DNA of 64,000 nt, from NCBI GenBank assembly GCA_003724185.1, contig RHGM01000001.1:1386001-1450000 (forward strand). Reading direction: 5' to 3'. Made by a program: the position numbers and the translations under genes. The notes beneath the pieces are model-generated. The model saw only the letters and a list, made by a program, of their open reading frames with translations. It was not told where the DNA came from and searched no databases. Origin of the DNA: Porphyrobacter sp. IPPAS B-1204 (lineage in GTDB: Bacteria > Pseudomonadota > Alphaproteobacteria > Sphingomonadales > Sphingomonadaceae). Positions 36,201-45,089 of the stretch are shown here, one piece after another (the stretch's first letter is position 1; the number at the start of each line of letters is the position of its first letter).

Positions 36201-38729
36201 GGGGCTTTCCTAAGCGAGACCAGGCAAGCATTGCCTTCAGCTGCAACGGGAGATGTTCTGGCCGACAAGGTAGCGAATTGTATCGGTACGTTGGAAAGCC
36301 TTGGCGAGCGCCGCACCGGGCTGCGCTTTGCTCCGAATGTGAATGCTGTTCGCGACATGCTCGAGACTCGCCGGACCGATTTTGTCGCGGCATCATCGTC
36401 TGCGATTGATCCCGCTTGCTTTCTTGGTGGTTGGCTTGAGGAAGCATACCTCTGGGATTACGACATGCCGTCCTATTCGCACCGGGCGGGTGATACGAAT
36501 GGCTACTACCTGCTGTCTCGCGTCAAGCAGGCGGATCGAGAGGCGCTTTCGAAAGCGCTAGCGCGGTTGCCTGGCTGTGCATCGATCGACCCCAACCAAG
36601 TTCAGGATGTGCTGCTTGAAATCGCTCGTCGAGGAATTCCCACGATCCGAGGCCTAGCAGGCGACAATGCCGGAGCTACCGGCGATCTTGGGCTCTTTGT
36701 AGCAGTCCGGATGTTGCAGGATCGGTTTCGGCTCTCGAACATTGGGGAAAGTCTGGTCCCAGTAATCGAGGGAAACGGTGACGAACTTTCTGTTTGCATC
36801 ATCGTGCCTGTGGATCCTTTTCGAGGCTATTTTTCCGATCTCGCAAAATCACTTGGAAGGGATCGAAAGGACACCTCCCTGTCGCGCCCTGACCTGTTGG
36901 TTGTAGGCGCGAAGGTGGGGCAGAACGGCGTCCGGATCCATTTGACACCCGTTGAAGTGAAGTGCCGACCGGGATCAATTTTCCCGGCCTCTGAAGTTGA
37001 CGATGCGCTAGAGCAGGCCAGAACCTTCTCAAGGCTCCTGACAAGCATGCTACCCCACGATAAGCAGCCAGTCGCCTGGTCGCTCGGTTTCCAGCACCTG
37101 TTGCTTTCAATTATTGGCTTCGGAATGAGAGTCTACAGCCAACATCCCGACGTAAAGGGACGTGAGGGACAATGGTCCTCACTGCACGAACGCCTTGCAT
37201 CAGCGATCCTTGGTCCTGATCCCTGTGTCTCGATTGACCAACGCGGTCGACTCATTATCGTCGACGACAGTCCACGCAGCGGGGTTCGGGACCGCGATGA
37301 GGATGGCTTCGACGAAACCATTACGATCGGCAGCGCCGATGCCGGTGGTGTCGTGGCTGGCGATCCTCTTACATTTTACGATAGCGTTCGAGCTAAAGTT
37401 GGCTCGTGGGGCTTTTTCCCGGATGGAGCGGCCCACCTAATCAGCGAAGCTTTACCTCAGGCAACCAAGTCAGCTGAGAACGTTTCTGGAGATGCATTGT
37501 GCCTAAACGACGGTGCCGAACAGCCTGCACCGCCCTCCGGTGATGTGGCTGGTCCCGCCGGCCCGGAGCGCCATGTTGAGGCAGACGCTTCGTCAGGCAT
37601 CGCTCTTTCTATTGGCTCCACCGTAGACAGCTTCAAACCGAGTGAAATCGTATTGAACATATCGGACACACGGTTGAACCAACTGAACATGGGCGTCGTT
37701 GGTGATTTGGGAACTGGCAAGACGCAGTTGCTTAAGTCTTTAATCCTTCAGATTTCCGATGCTGCTGCTGCCAACCGGGGCATTCGACCTAGATTCCTGA
37801 TCTTCGATTACAAGCGAGATTACAGCAGCCCGGATTTTGTCGAGGCGACTGGCGCGCGCGTCGTCAAACCCTATCGCCTTCCACTAAATCTCTTTGATAC
37901 CAGTACGCTTGGCGACGCTTCAGCTCCGTGGCTTGATAGATTCCGGTTCTTTGCCGACGTTTTGGACAAGATATACAGCGGGATCGGTCCCGTGCAGCGA
38001 GACAAGCTTAAGAAGGCTGTGCGCGCTGCCTACGAATCCTGTCTGTCTGGCGAGCAGCCAACATTGTATGATGTGCATTCGGCCTACGCCGAGCTGCTCG
38101 ATGGCAAGTCGGATTCGCCAATGGCGATCATAGACGATCTGGTAGACATGGAGGTATTTGCTGCGAAGACGAGCGATACCCAGCCGTTCGACGAGTTTCT
38201 TGACGGAGTGGTCGTAATCTCCTTGGATGCTCTCGGTCAGGACGACCGCAGCAAAAACATGCTCGTCGCCGTGATGTTGAACATGTTCTATGAAAATATG
38301 CTCCGCACCCCCAAGCGGCCATTCATCGGCTCGGATCCGCAGCTTCGCGCAGTTGATTCCTACCTACTGGTCGATGAAGCAGACAACATCATGCGATATG
38401 AATTCGACGTGCTGAGAAAGTTGCTGCTGCAGGGTCGCGAGTTCGGGGTCGGCGTCATCCTTGCCTCACAATACCTGCGCCACTTCAAGGTGAACGCAAC
38501 CGATTATCGCGAGCCGCTCTTGAGCTGGTTCTTACACAAGGTGCCTAACGTTACCCCGGCAGAACTCTCCGCCCTTGGCCTGACGGGAAGCGCAGCTGAG
38601 TTGGCCGAACGTGTAAAATCGCTACAGGTGCACCAGTGCCTATACAAGTCGTTTGACGTTCCAGGGGAGGTCGTTCGAGGGCTGCCATTTTTCGAACTGA
38701 TGGCACAGCAGAAGCGCGGTTCAAATTAA
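33270..38729 (+). CDS. Giant PD-(D/E)XK nuclease plus HerA/FtsK-like ATPase, DptH-like (candidate)
   Basis: An 1819-residue protein. The first 1,150 residues are unrecognised. A PD-(D/E)XK-type nuclease motif follows: Asp1208 in RPDLLVVG, then Glu1229 and Lys1231 in PVEVKCR. The C-terminal third is a HerA/FtsK-type ATPase with Walker A GDLGTGKT (1478-1485), a FDYKRDYS strand and Walker B LLVDE (1699-1703) followed by ADNIMRYE and QGREFGVGVILASQ. This makes it a probable DNA-translocating nuclease. Its length and C-terminal ATPase match DptH, the effector of phosphorothioation-dependent restriction; no dnd modification genes are in the window. It starts at an ATGA overlap with the preceding gene and ends about 85 bp before the convergent ardC gene. 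Confidence 0.65.
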   Translation: MSRLATTIAEIVREKLAQAHGEARGEIRLIFHGPQREILDQVFLELTTTSTDHLGVPVLLQLPSLPAGQENPAIGVSGLCDDTHLLTLRNSPAQPTFLALVPPGQHSMRSVTSTTDEFGVSAVNNGGNVPFEDWWADEFVQHLVSLAIRQAGISLQQQDEARSLIGKATAAADQMDQRKHERSAGWRLLARLFSIEPGLHGLGFGSLVSLACGVPPTRDGSISSREQMAVLEKIADAMSDGFGPGIRRAQDNADEEDIRHLEAFLAHLKEACDLPTAFERATSAFYAPENGSTMPPPPDWWRGLTTEKWAELLTEDTVAQGDIRMSCTNALIPPGKGMPVLVESKVALSFETVGPDATGTVVCIDRGKNNRLGEVTVGEEEAIFLDGTPPTHKAPIRYCATADGFKPGAIKVISLASWHAGIYVTCRLAKKLTPPKKPTGRARGGPDLVTTLNVPGSGRYELLIFTSPGVELDETAIGTLEDGQDRADARQMLPVRPVRDGFHQLEIEAETNYQADISFRRIAPDGSETHGTCRVLVTVEDVVEQGCRSEFERLIRANRRVIEPSEAKPVVQLNRSARSSSLQDWMLSEESVGQSYLPIVLADDYVDAWVQPNWGQDNGPIFSRGRFLQDPRPLASEFIPPAGFVEARQKLAARVRGSGDQNGLVESAELGKWLATDQDFRGLVEQYLDSYQAWLAAEPDVACWVDVAVVTSLEDDRRTISRVPDAILLSPLHPARIAWHAVAQEVLVDAEAGGNPCPAVSVLDPDCVPDLITLSLRSPGGIEKVDFLAVENGTDYWSVLWNGDRLGRLPSRSRLAPFGDGFGISVGGISVGFSAAQVGRALEDVSGLLAAKPVVGVVVASAGGTTDACNEGLIEWCSSKYRDEDIRTLRQAAGPRFIEIYDHRDVEAKPDDATIANLAEDTRNGVRWFVGQPASAQPDLGIIAQLDMSEPSAAQVEGRSPLGRGGLLRHRIRRQLPGAFLSETRQALPSAATGDVLADKVANCIGTLESLGERRTGLRFAPNVNAVRDMLETRRTDFVAASSSAIDPACFLGGWLEEAYLWDYDMPSYSHRAGDTNGYYLLSRVKQADREALSKALARLPGCASIDPNQVQDVLLEIARRGIPTIRGLAGDNAGATGDLGLFVAVRMLQDRFRLSNIGESLVPVIEGNGDELSVCIIVPVDPFRGYFSDLAKSLGRDRKDTSLSRPDLLVVGAKVGQNGVRIHLTPVEVKCRPGSIFPASEVDDALEQARTFSRLLTSMLPHDKQPVAWSLGFQHLLLSIIGFGMRVYSQHPDVKGREGQWSSLHERLASAILGPDPCVSIDQRGRLIIVDDSPRSGVRDRDEDGFDETITIGSADAGGVVAGDPLTFYDSVRAKVGSWGFFPDGAAHLISEALPQATKSAENVSGDALCLNDGAEQPAPPSGDVAGPAGPERHVEADASSGIALSIGSTVDSFKPSEIVLNISDTRLNQLNMGVVGDLGTGKTQLLKSLILQISDAAAANRGIRPRFLIFDYKRDYSSPDFVEATGARVVKPYRLPLNLFDTSTLGDASAPWLDRFRFFADVLDKIYSGIGPVQRDKLKKAVRAAYESCLSGEQPTLYDVHSAYAELLDGKSDSPMAIIDDLVDMEVFAAKTSDTQPFDEFLDGVVVISLDALGQDDRSKNMLVAVMLNMFYENMLRTPKRPFIGSDPQLRAVDSYLLVDEADNIMRYEFDVLRKLLLQGREFGVGVILASQYLRHFKVNATDYREPLLSWFLHKVPNVTPAELSALGLTGSAAELAERVKSLQVHQCLYKSFDVPGEVVRGLPFFELMAQQKRGSN

Positions 38730-38814
38730 ACGTGTCCGCGCCAAATCCAACGTGGGCATCATCCGCACAGTTTGGTTCGGGAAAGTTCTTTCTTCGTATG
38801 ATTTTAAAGGGCTG

Positions 38815-39693
38815 TCAGAGATCCCCCAACCACTCCGCTGCCTTCGCTGCCGCACTTGCGGCGGTGAAGATCGCCCGGTTGTCGCCCTTGAGCACCTTGA
38901 GCCAGCTGGCGAGGTAGCAGGCATGATCCGGACGCGGCGTCACTGAGAGCGCCAGGTCGCCGCACAGGAAGGCTGAGCCAAGTTCGGCGACCAGCTCTTC
39001 CATGGCATAGGCCTCGTCACCGAAGCGCTTGCCGAAGGTACGGGCGAGACGGTGATCGGCCCCGGTCCAGTGGACCAGCTCGTGGAGCAGGATGGCGTAC
39101 CAGTTTTGCTCGGCACTGGCGGTGGTGGTGGCGAAGAAGCGCTCGCGGTCGGGCATGGTGATCGTGTCGATGGACGGGGTGTAGTGCGCGCTGTCACCGT
39201 GGATGCGGATCGTAGCACCCGTGGCGGCAATGAAGGCCTCGACATCCGGAACGGGATTGAACGCCTCGGCCTCCGGCGCCTCGGGCAAAGAGTAGCCCTC
39301 GACCTGCGCAATGTTGAACACATGCGAGCCCTGCGCGAAGATCCGGCCCGCGCCCTCGCGCGCCTCGTCTTCAATGGCTTCGGGCTTGTCCAGAACCTTG
39401 TAGAACACGATCGGCGAGGCCTTTTCGCCCTTGCGAACTTGCGCACCCAATGACTGCCACTGGCGATAGGTTGCCCAGAGACCATGCCCGAAGTCCTGCG
39501 CCTCGGCGCTGGCCCAGAGGGCGAGGACATTGACGCCGCGATAGGCCTTGCGGGTGACCGCATTGATGGGGCGCGTGAGCGGGGCGCTGCTGCGGTGCCA
39601 GGGGAGCGTGTAGTCGCCGGTGCCGCGCTCCAGCGCGGCGATGATCTGGTTGGTGATGGTGTCGTAGATGCTGGCGGTTGCGGTGCTGGCCAT
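38815..39693 (-). CDS. ardC: ArdC-family antirestriction protein with zincin domain
   Basis: A 292-residue protein with the ArdC N-terminal ssDNA-binding domain (DUF1738; residues about 1-130, including PWHRSSAPLTRPIN and YRGVNVLALW) and a C-terminal metallopeptidase-like domain with the zinc motif HELVH (His204, Glu205, His208). ArdC proteins protect incoming conjugative DNA from host restriction. It is on the same strand as the relaxase-coupling protein genes and lies just downstream of them, so it may belong to the transfer region. The active-site residues are intact. Confidence 0.9.
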   Translation of the reverse strand: MASTATASIYDTITNQIIAALERGTGDYTLPWHRSSAPLTRPINAVTRKAYRGVNVLALWASAEAQDFGHGLWATYRQWQSLGAQVRKGEKASPIVFYKVLDKPEAIEDEAREGAGRIFAQGSHVFNIAQVEGYSLPEAPEAEAFNPVPDVEAFIAATGATIRIHGDSAHYTPSIDTITMPDRERFFATTTASAEQNWYAILLHELVHWTGADHRLARTFGKRFGDEAYAMEELVAELGSAFLCGDLALSVTPRPDHACYLASWLKVLKGDNRAIFTAASAAAKAAEWLGDL

Positions 39694-39912
39694 GGTGGTA
39701 ATCCTTCGTCCTGTCGTTGGGAACGCGGATGAAGGGACGGGCCGGATGGCCGGGCGGGTCAGCGGTACGCGGAACAGTCAACACGGGAGGGCGTAGCCCG
39801 AATGGAGCGGGCAGGCTGTTGATCCCGCGCGGCAGGGCCTGTCACTCAGGGAGCAGTTCATTCCAATGGCAGGGCGAAGGATGCCATGGCCCTACGCTCG
39901 CGCATCACACGT

Positions 39913-42660
39913 TCAGCCGAGACCAGCCCCCAGAGATTTCGTCTTCGCGGCCTCGGGCGCACTGACCTCCATGGCGGTCTGCTTTTCGCCCGCGCGCTCA
40001 TGAATCGCGCGGATCAGCCGCGCCTTGTCGTCGGTAACGACAATGGCCTCGGACCTGGCGCGCGACAGCGCGACATAAAGCATCTTCTGATCGACAAGAT
40101 TGGCGGAGCGGCTGTCGGCGTGGATCAGCACGCGCTCGGCGGTCTGGCCCTGCGCAGCGTGGGCGGTCTGGACATAGGCATGGCGCAGATGGGCATCGCG
40201 GGGGTCGGCAAGATCGAGCCGCTGCTCGCGGCCATTGGCCAGCGCGATGGTGGCCTGCTGCCGTTCCGGATCGATGCCGGTGATGATGCCGCGCAACCCG
40301 TTGATGCGACCGGCCTCGCGGTCGTTGCGGGTAAACTGCACGCGGTCGCCCGCCTGCAACTCCATCGCCTTGGGCTCGAACACCTCGACCTTTCCTGCAC
40401 CCCACTGGCGCAGCCGCCAGTCGACGGCTGATCCGTCGGCGGATTTGAGCGATATCGCCGCCTTGTCCGGATCAATGCGCTCCACCCGGTAGGCAGCGCC
40501 GCGCGTCACACCCTTGTCGGCATAATCGCGGGCGAAGCGCACAACATCGCCAATGGCATAGCTTGCCGCCTGCCGGGTTTCAGCGCGGGTCAGGCCTTTG
40601 GCTTCCAGAGCCTCGAACCGGACGGCCGCGGAGGAGAGCTCCCCGCGCTGCGCCAGCTGCTGCCTGATCATGGTGGTGAGGGTATCGCGCCCGTCGCGCG
40701 ACGGCTCGATCACCAGAGTGCCTGCGCGCTCGGCAGGTATGAGGGCAACATAACGCTGGGCCATCGCCGCAAGACGCGCATCACGGTCTGCACCTTCAAC
40801 CACCTCCCCGCCGCCGCGCTCCAGCGCGGCAAGCGCCTTGCCGGCATGGCCTTCGATTGACGCCATGACGGCCTCGCGAGTGTCGGCATTGGTCTGTCGC
40901 ACCACGTTGGCGAGCTTCGCAGTCGCCATACCCGCCTGCTGCAGCTGGGCAAAAGCTGCGCCTGCACCGACTGAGCCGAGCTGCCTGACATCGCCGACCA
41001 GCACAAGCCGCGCACCGGCCCTGTCGGCGCTGGCCATGAGCGCTGCCATGTCGCGCGCGGACAGCATCGAGGCCTCATCGACAATCCAGACCGCGCCTTT
41101 GCCGAGCCCTTTGGCCTCGGGCGAGACAAGATGCCGCGCGACTGTATCGCCGCGCATGCCGAGCGCTTCACCCAGGATCGTGGCTGCCGATGCGGTCGGT
41201 GCGAGCGCGGTGACCGTCAGACCACTCTTCGCCGCTTCGCGGGCATAGGTCGCGAGCACGGTCGTCGTTTTGGCAGTCCCGGCATAACCCTGAACGGTGG
41301 TCACGCGGTCGCGCGATGTCAGCAGCGAAGCGGTCGCGCGCTTCTGGTCATCGGTCCATGCAAACCCCGCGCGCGCGGATTGGCGGGCGGCGCGTTCAAC
41401 CGTGCGCGCAGCGGCGAGCGGCGATGCCAGCGGCACGGCCACGCCGCGCCCGGCGGCTTCAAGGCGCAGCATGGTCTGCTCGGTCGCAATGGCGTCGGGC
41501 GTGGTGAACCCTGCAAACTTGGCCCCGCGCCGGTCGAGAAAGGTGCCCGGAACCAACGCGCCGCGCTCGCCCGCATCAGCAATGGCAGCGGTGATGGTGC
41601 TGTGGCTGAGCCTCCCAAAAGCATAGTCGCCCGCCTCCCGGGCCAGCGTGCTGGCCGGGAAGACGGCCTGCCGCTCGGACAGCTTGGCGGCAGCCCAGGC
41701 GACCGCCCGGGCGGCGAGGATGTCGCTGCCTGCACCAAGTTCACCCGCCCTCGCTCGTTCCTCCGCTTCAGCGATGACATGCGCCTGCGCGGCCTCTCCA
41801 AAGCCTGTCGCTTCTGCCGTCGCGCGCCATTCGGCCCGCAGGGTCTTGTGATCGGCGTGGCTCTTGGCCTCGCGGGTATCGAGCGCGGCGATCTGCTTTT
41901 CGGCGGCGCTGGCCTCCTCCCGGCTCGTCCCGCGCTGGGCAAGCCGCGCATCGATGGCTGCGGTACGCTGGCTGAGCGCCTCGATCACCCTCTCAGGCAC
42001 GCCTGCGATCTCGAACATCGCATCTTTGCCCACTTCGATCCGGTAACCCAACTGCGCCGCGCCATGCGCCAGCTCCTGACGGTAGATCGCCCCGATCTCC
42101 TTTTGCAGCTGATAGAAGGCGCGCGGTTCAAGGCTGCGCCAGTTGCCATCTGTGTCCTGCGTCGCGTTGAGGATCACCGCATGAGTGTGGAGCTGCGGGT
42201 CCTGCGCGCGGCTCGTCGCATGGCGGAAGGTGGCGATGGCAAGATTGCCCGTTTCCTCGCGCCGCACCTCCCCGCCCTCGCGCACCCGGGTTGCTGCCAT
42301 ATGCTGCTCGACATGGCCAAGCGCGGCTTTGACCGCTGCGGCATGCGCGGCGATCAGCCGCTTGTCGCCGGCAACCTCAGCCATGATCGAAACCGACTTG
42401 GGCGCAGAGAAGGTGATGTCCCAGCCCGGCCGGTGCTCGATCTTGCCGTCCCGGGTGGTGCCGAGCTGCTGCCCTGCAACGCGGCCTTCGAGCAGCTCGG
42501 CAAACTCACTTCGATCCACTTCGCCAGAGAGGCTGAGCGCTTCAGCAGCCTCACCAAACCACTCCGAGGGAGCAAATCCCCCTTCGGCATAGTAGTCATC
42601 GACCTCATAGTAGCTGGCCGCCTGCCCGGCGCTGGTCAGGGCTGAAACCGAGGCCACCAT
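39913..42660 (-). CDS. MobF-family conjugative relaxase-helicase (TrwC/TraI-like)
   Basis: A 915-residue relaxase. The N-terminal TrwC domain has paired tyrosines (Tyr17/Tyr18 and Tyr23/Tyr24) and the metal-binding histidine triad His147, His158, His160 (QLHTH). A RecD-like helicase follows, with Walker A GYAGTAKTT (458-466), Walker B WIVDEASM and a C-terminal YVALSRAR motif. It nicks oriT and unwinds the transferred strand. I start at the ATG at 42658-42660, which overlaps the coupling-protein stop as ATGA; an ORF extension to 42747 is rejected. This is the key mobilisation protein of the island. Confidence 0.92.
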   Translation of the reverse strand: MVASVSALTSAGQAASYYEVDDYYAEGGFAPSEWFGEAAEALSLSGEVDRSEFAELLEGRVAGQQLGTTRDGKIEHRPGWDITFSAPKSVSIMAEVAGDKRLIAAHAAAVKAALGHVEQHMAATRVREGGEVRREETGNLAIATFRHATSRAQDPQLHTHAVILNATQDTDGNWRSLEPRAFYQLQKEIGAIYRQELAHGAAQLGYRIEVGKDAMFEIAGVPERVIEALSQRTAAIDARLAQRGTSREEASAAEKQIAALDTREAKSHADHKTLRAEWRATAEATGFGEAAQAHVIAEAEERARAGELGAGSDILAARAVAWAAAKLSERQAVFPASTLAREAGDYAFGRLSHSTITAAIADAGERGALVPGTFLDRRGAKFAGFTTPDAIATEQTMLRLEAAGRGVAVPLASPLAAARTVERAARQSARAGFAWTDDQKRATASLLTSRDRVTTVQGYAGTAKTTTVLATYAREAAKSGLTVTALAPTASAATILGEALGMRGDTVARHLVSPEAKGLGKGAVWIVDEASMLSARDMAALMASADRAGARLVLVGDVRQLGSVGAGAAFAQLQQAGMATAKLANVVRQTNADTREAVMASIEGHAGKALAALERGGGEVVEGADRDARLAAMAQRYVALIPAERAGTLVIEPSRDGRDTLTTMIRQQLAQRGELSSAAVRFEALEAKGLTRAETRQAASYAIGDVVRFARDYADKGVTRGAAYRVERIDPDKAAISLKSADGSAVDWRLRQWGAGKVEVFEPKAMELQAGDRVQFTRNDREAGRINGLRGIITGIDPERQQATIALANGREQRLDLADPRDAHLRHAYVQTAHAAQGQTAERVLIHADSRSANLVDQKMLYVALSRARSEAIVVTDDKARLIRAIHERAGEKQTAMEVSAPEAAKTKSLGAGLG

Positions 42661-44504
42661 CAGACCGGTCCCGCCTCTGGTCCTGCCTTGGTGCCTGACT
42701 CCGGTTCGGAGGGAGAAGGGACGGCAATCACGCTGACCCTGCTCCACAGGGTGCTCGCCGGATCGCCCGCGACAAAGGCAGGCTGGCGCGGCGACCCGCG
42801 CCGGGCGATGTGCTCGGCGGTGAGGCCGATCCGTGCAACCGGCAGGCCGTCGGGCAGCAGCAGAAAGCCCTGATGCGGGGGAAGACGCAGTTCGCTTTCA
42901 AGCACAGCCGCGCGGAACTGGCGCTCGGTGGCAATGGCGGTGCGGGGCACCTCCTTGCCGACCATCAAGGTGTCGGTGGCCATCCGCATTTCGACCTCGC
43001 ACTGGCCGATGGTCTCGCTCGCCCACTGACGGGTTTCACGGTCTACGGTCTGCAGGAACAGCTTGGTGTTGCAGCAGGCAAGCATGGCTTCAGCGATGTT
43101 GTCACCATAGCGATGGCGCATCTGCCCCAGCGCCTGAAAGGTGAGCACAATCGCTGCCCCGAACTTGCGACCTTCGGGCAGAAGACGGGCAAGGTTTTCG
43201 ACGCGCGGCAGGTCGGCAAGCTCGTCGAGCACGAACCAGATACGGCGCTGCGGCGATGGCGATAGCCCCAGCACGGCGCTCGCTGCGCACTCCAGCCAGC
43301 AGGCCATGAGTGGCTTCGCCGCCTCGAAATAGTCCTCCTTGCGCGGCACGAAGATCCAGGGCTTTGTTCCCTCGATCCGGTCCAGCCCCACAATGAAATC
43401 GCGGAAGGCAAAGCGCGACGCGCCTTCCTGCTCGACCTTCAAGAACTGGATCAGGTTGGCGGCCTTGGCGAGCATGAAGAGCACGCTGCCGGTGGCGCGG
43501 TCGGCGTCATCGGCAAAGGTCCGGGCCGAGGATGTATGCCCGAGCCAGGCCTTCAGCTGCTCCTTGCTCTTGACCTGCAGGGCATCGAGCAGGGCCTCGA
43601 GACTGCCGTTCTTTTCGGCCCACAAGGACCGCATCATATTGGCAACCAGAATGCGGCTTGTCTCGAGCCAGACATCGTCATCCTGACTGCCGGTTTCGGA
43701 GACCAGCTGGCGCGCGATGCGGTCGGCATCGGCGGGGTGCGATATCTCGTCGAAGGGTGACCAGAAGGCGCAGCGCGCATCGAAGGGATTGAGGATGATG
43801 TCGCCGCGCGCAGGGTTGTAATAGTGCGCGATGAACTCTCCGCTCGTGTCGTAGACCAGCGCCGCTTCCCCGCGCGCTTCGATGCCGTCGAGCATCTGTC
43901 GCAGCACGGTGGTCTTGCCGCTGCCGGTGGTGCCGAGAAAGGCAAAATGCCGGGTCTCGATCCGCTGCGGAATGGGGACCGGCCCGATCTGCAAGGCACG
44001 GCTTTCAGCGCTTAAGTGCATCAGCGCCGCGACCTCATCCTGGCGCGCCACCCGGGTCCCGCCGATCACCCTATCGGCCAGCGTATCCTGCCCCTGCGCG
44101 GACATGGTTCGCTGGATAAACCAGGCCGCCAGCAGCCCCAAGGCGCAGCCCAGAACTGCCCCGATGATGAGCACCACAAGGGCCTTGGAAAGGGTCCCGG
44201 CGATCAGCGGGTCGCTGGCCACAAAGGACGCAGGCACGGTCCAGCGGCGGCCCTCAAGGGCGACATTCATCATCAGCTCCTTGCCCGCCATCTCGCCCAG
44301 AATGACGAGTGCCTTCGCCCCCAGACATTGCGCCGCGACCTTGAGCTCGGCAGCGCTCATGACGAATTGCGGGGCGATGATCGCGCCCGCCCCGCCGGAC
44401 AGCAGAACGAGCCGGGCAAAGAACCCGAAACGCTGCTGCCACTGTGCCATGCGCACGCGCCACAGCGCGTGGGCACGGGTGATGAAGTCGTTGCCTGCGG
44501 TCAT
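42660..44504 (-). CDS. Type IV coupling protein (TraD/TrwB/VirD4-like)
   Basis: A 614-residue inner-membrane ATPase that links the relaxosome to a conjugative secretion channel. Membrane segments lie near residues 28-50 and 107-130, Walker A is GTTGSGKTT (191-199) and Walker B is in IWFVLDELADLP. The protein carries the TraD-type C-terminal ATPase. It sits between a small accessory gene and the relaxase, each overlapping by four bases, so the three form one operon. Since no secretion channel is encoded, it must plug into a helper system's channel. Confidence 0.9.
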   Translation of the reverse strand: MTAGNDFITRAHALWRVRMAQWQQRFGFFARLVLLSGGAGAIIAPQFVMSAAELKVAAQCLGAKALVILGEMAGKELMMNVALEGRRWTVPASFVASDPLIAGTLSKALVVLIIGAVLGCALGLLAAWFIQRTMSAQGQDTLADRVIGGTRVARQDEVAALMHLSAESRALQIGPVPIPQRIETRHFAFLGTTGSGKTTVLRQMLDGIEARGEAALVYDTSGEFIAHYYNPARGDIILNPFDARCAFWSPFDEISHPADADRIARQLVSETGSQDDDVWLETSRILVANMMRSLWAEKNGSLEALLDALQVKSKEQLKAWLGHTSSARTFADDADRATGSVLFMLAKAANLIQFLKVEQEGASRFAFRDFIVGLDRIEGTKPWIFVPRKEDYFEAAKPLMACWLECAASAVLGLSPSPQRRIWFVLDELADLPRVENLARLLPEGRKFGAAIVLTFQALGQMRHRYGDNIAEAMLACCNTKLFLQTVDRETRQWASETIGQCEVEMRMATDTLMVGKEVPRTAIATERQFRAAVLESELRLPPHQGFLLLPDGLPVARIGLTAEHIARRGSPRQPAFVAGDPASTLWSRVSVIAVPSPSEPESGTKAGPEAGPV

Positions 44505-44872
44505 CGCTCGCTCTCCTCTGCCAGCTTGCGCTGGCGCTCGAATGCGGCCCGCGCTTCGGCGGCAATGACCTCGTCGGATGCGCGCCCACCGAGCGCTGAC
44601 GAGCGCGCATAGGCATAGGCTGCGCAGGCCGTGAACAGGGTGCGGTCAAGCACCCGTTCGGCATCGGCAAGGCGTTCCGATATCGACCCGATCACGCTGG
44701 CCATTTCGGCAAGATCGGTCTCCCGGTCAGCGCCGTGGATCAGGGCCAGAAGCCCCTCTTCAACGACGCGGCCAAGCATGGCGTACTGGCTGAGTCCGCG
44801 CCGCTGCGCGAACTCGGCGAGCACCCGGTATTGCGACGGATTGAGGCGCACCGTCTGCGTCCACGCGCTCAT
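44501..44872 (-). CDS. Small relaxosome accessory protein (ribbon-helix-helix-like)
   Basis: A 123-residue protein whose N-terminus (TQTVRLNPSQYRVLAEFAQ) looks like a ribbon-helix-helix DNA-binding fold, followed by a long helical region. This is the first gene of the mobilisation operon and overlaps the coupling protein gene by four bases. In MobF systems such a protein binds oriT and assists nicking (TrwA- or TraM-like role), which I infer from position and fold. Confidence 0.7.
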   Translation of the reverse strand: MSAWTQTVRLNPSQYRVLAEFAQRRGLSQYAMLGRVVEEGLLALIHGADRETDLAEMASVIGSISERLADAERVLDRTLFTACAAYAYARSSALGGRASDEVIAAEARAAFERQRKLAEESER

Positions 44873-44896
44873 CGCACCGTCTCCTGACCGATGCGA

Positions 44897-44920
44897 TCCG
44901 CCATCGCGAAAAATGGCGGA
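44897..44920 (-). other. Candidate oriT hairpin upstream of the mobilisation operon
   Basis: A perfect 8-bp inverted repeat, TCCGCCAT / ATGGCGGA, separated by eight bases (44905-44912), lies 25 bp upstream of the accessory-protein start, in a 217-bp non-coding stretch (44873-45089). Relaxase origins usually sit here. The nick position cannot be read from sequence. Confidence 0.4.
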
Positions 44921-45089
44921 ATTGCGTGGGTGCCGGGAGAGCGGCGGAGACGAGATGCTATCCGCATCCCGTCAAACCCGCAGAAATCCTCGCTGCACGC
45001 GTGCGTGGGGTGTGTATCCCTTTTCCGGGCCCGATGCATCGCATCGTGGCCCTTCATTGATTCCGGTGAATAGTCCTGTCTGTGGCTCA

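Noticed and set aside
28291..38729. BREX, DISARM or classical type II restriction-modification system
   Set aside because: There is no PglZ phosphatase, no BrxL protease, no DrmA/DrmB helicase pair and no short stand-alone endonuclease. The closest layout is DptFGH, although that match rests on architecture only.
28291..38729. Phosphorothioation (Dnd) system
   Set aside because: The modification genes (dndA, C, D, E) are absent from the window. The only modification gene beside the trio is a cytosine-5 methyltransferase.
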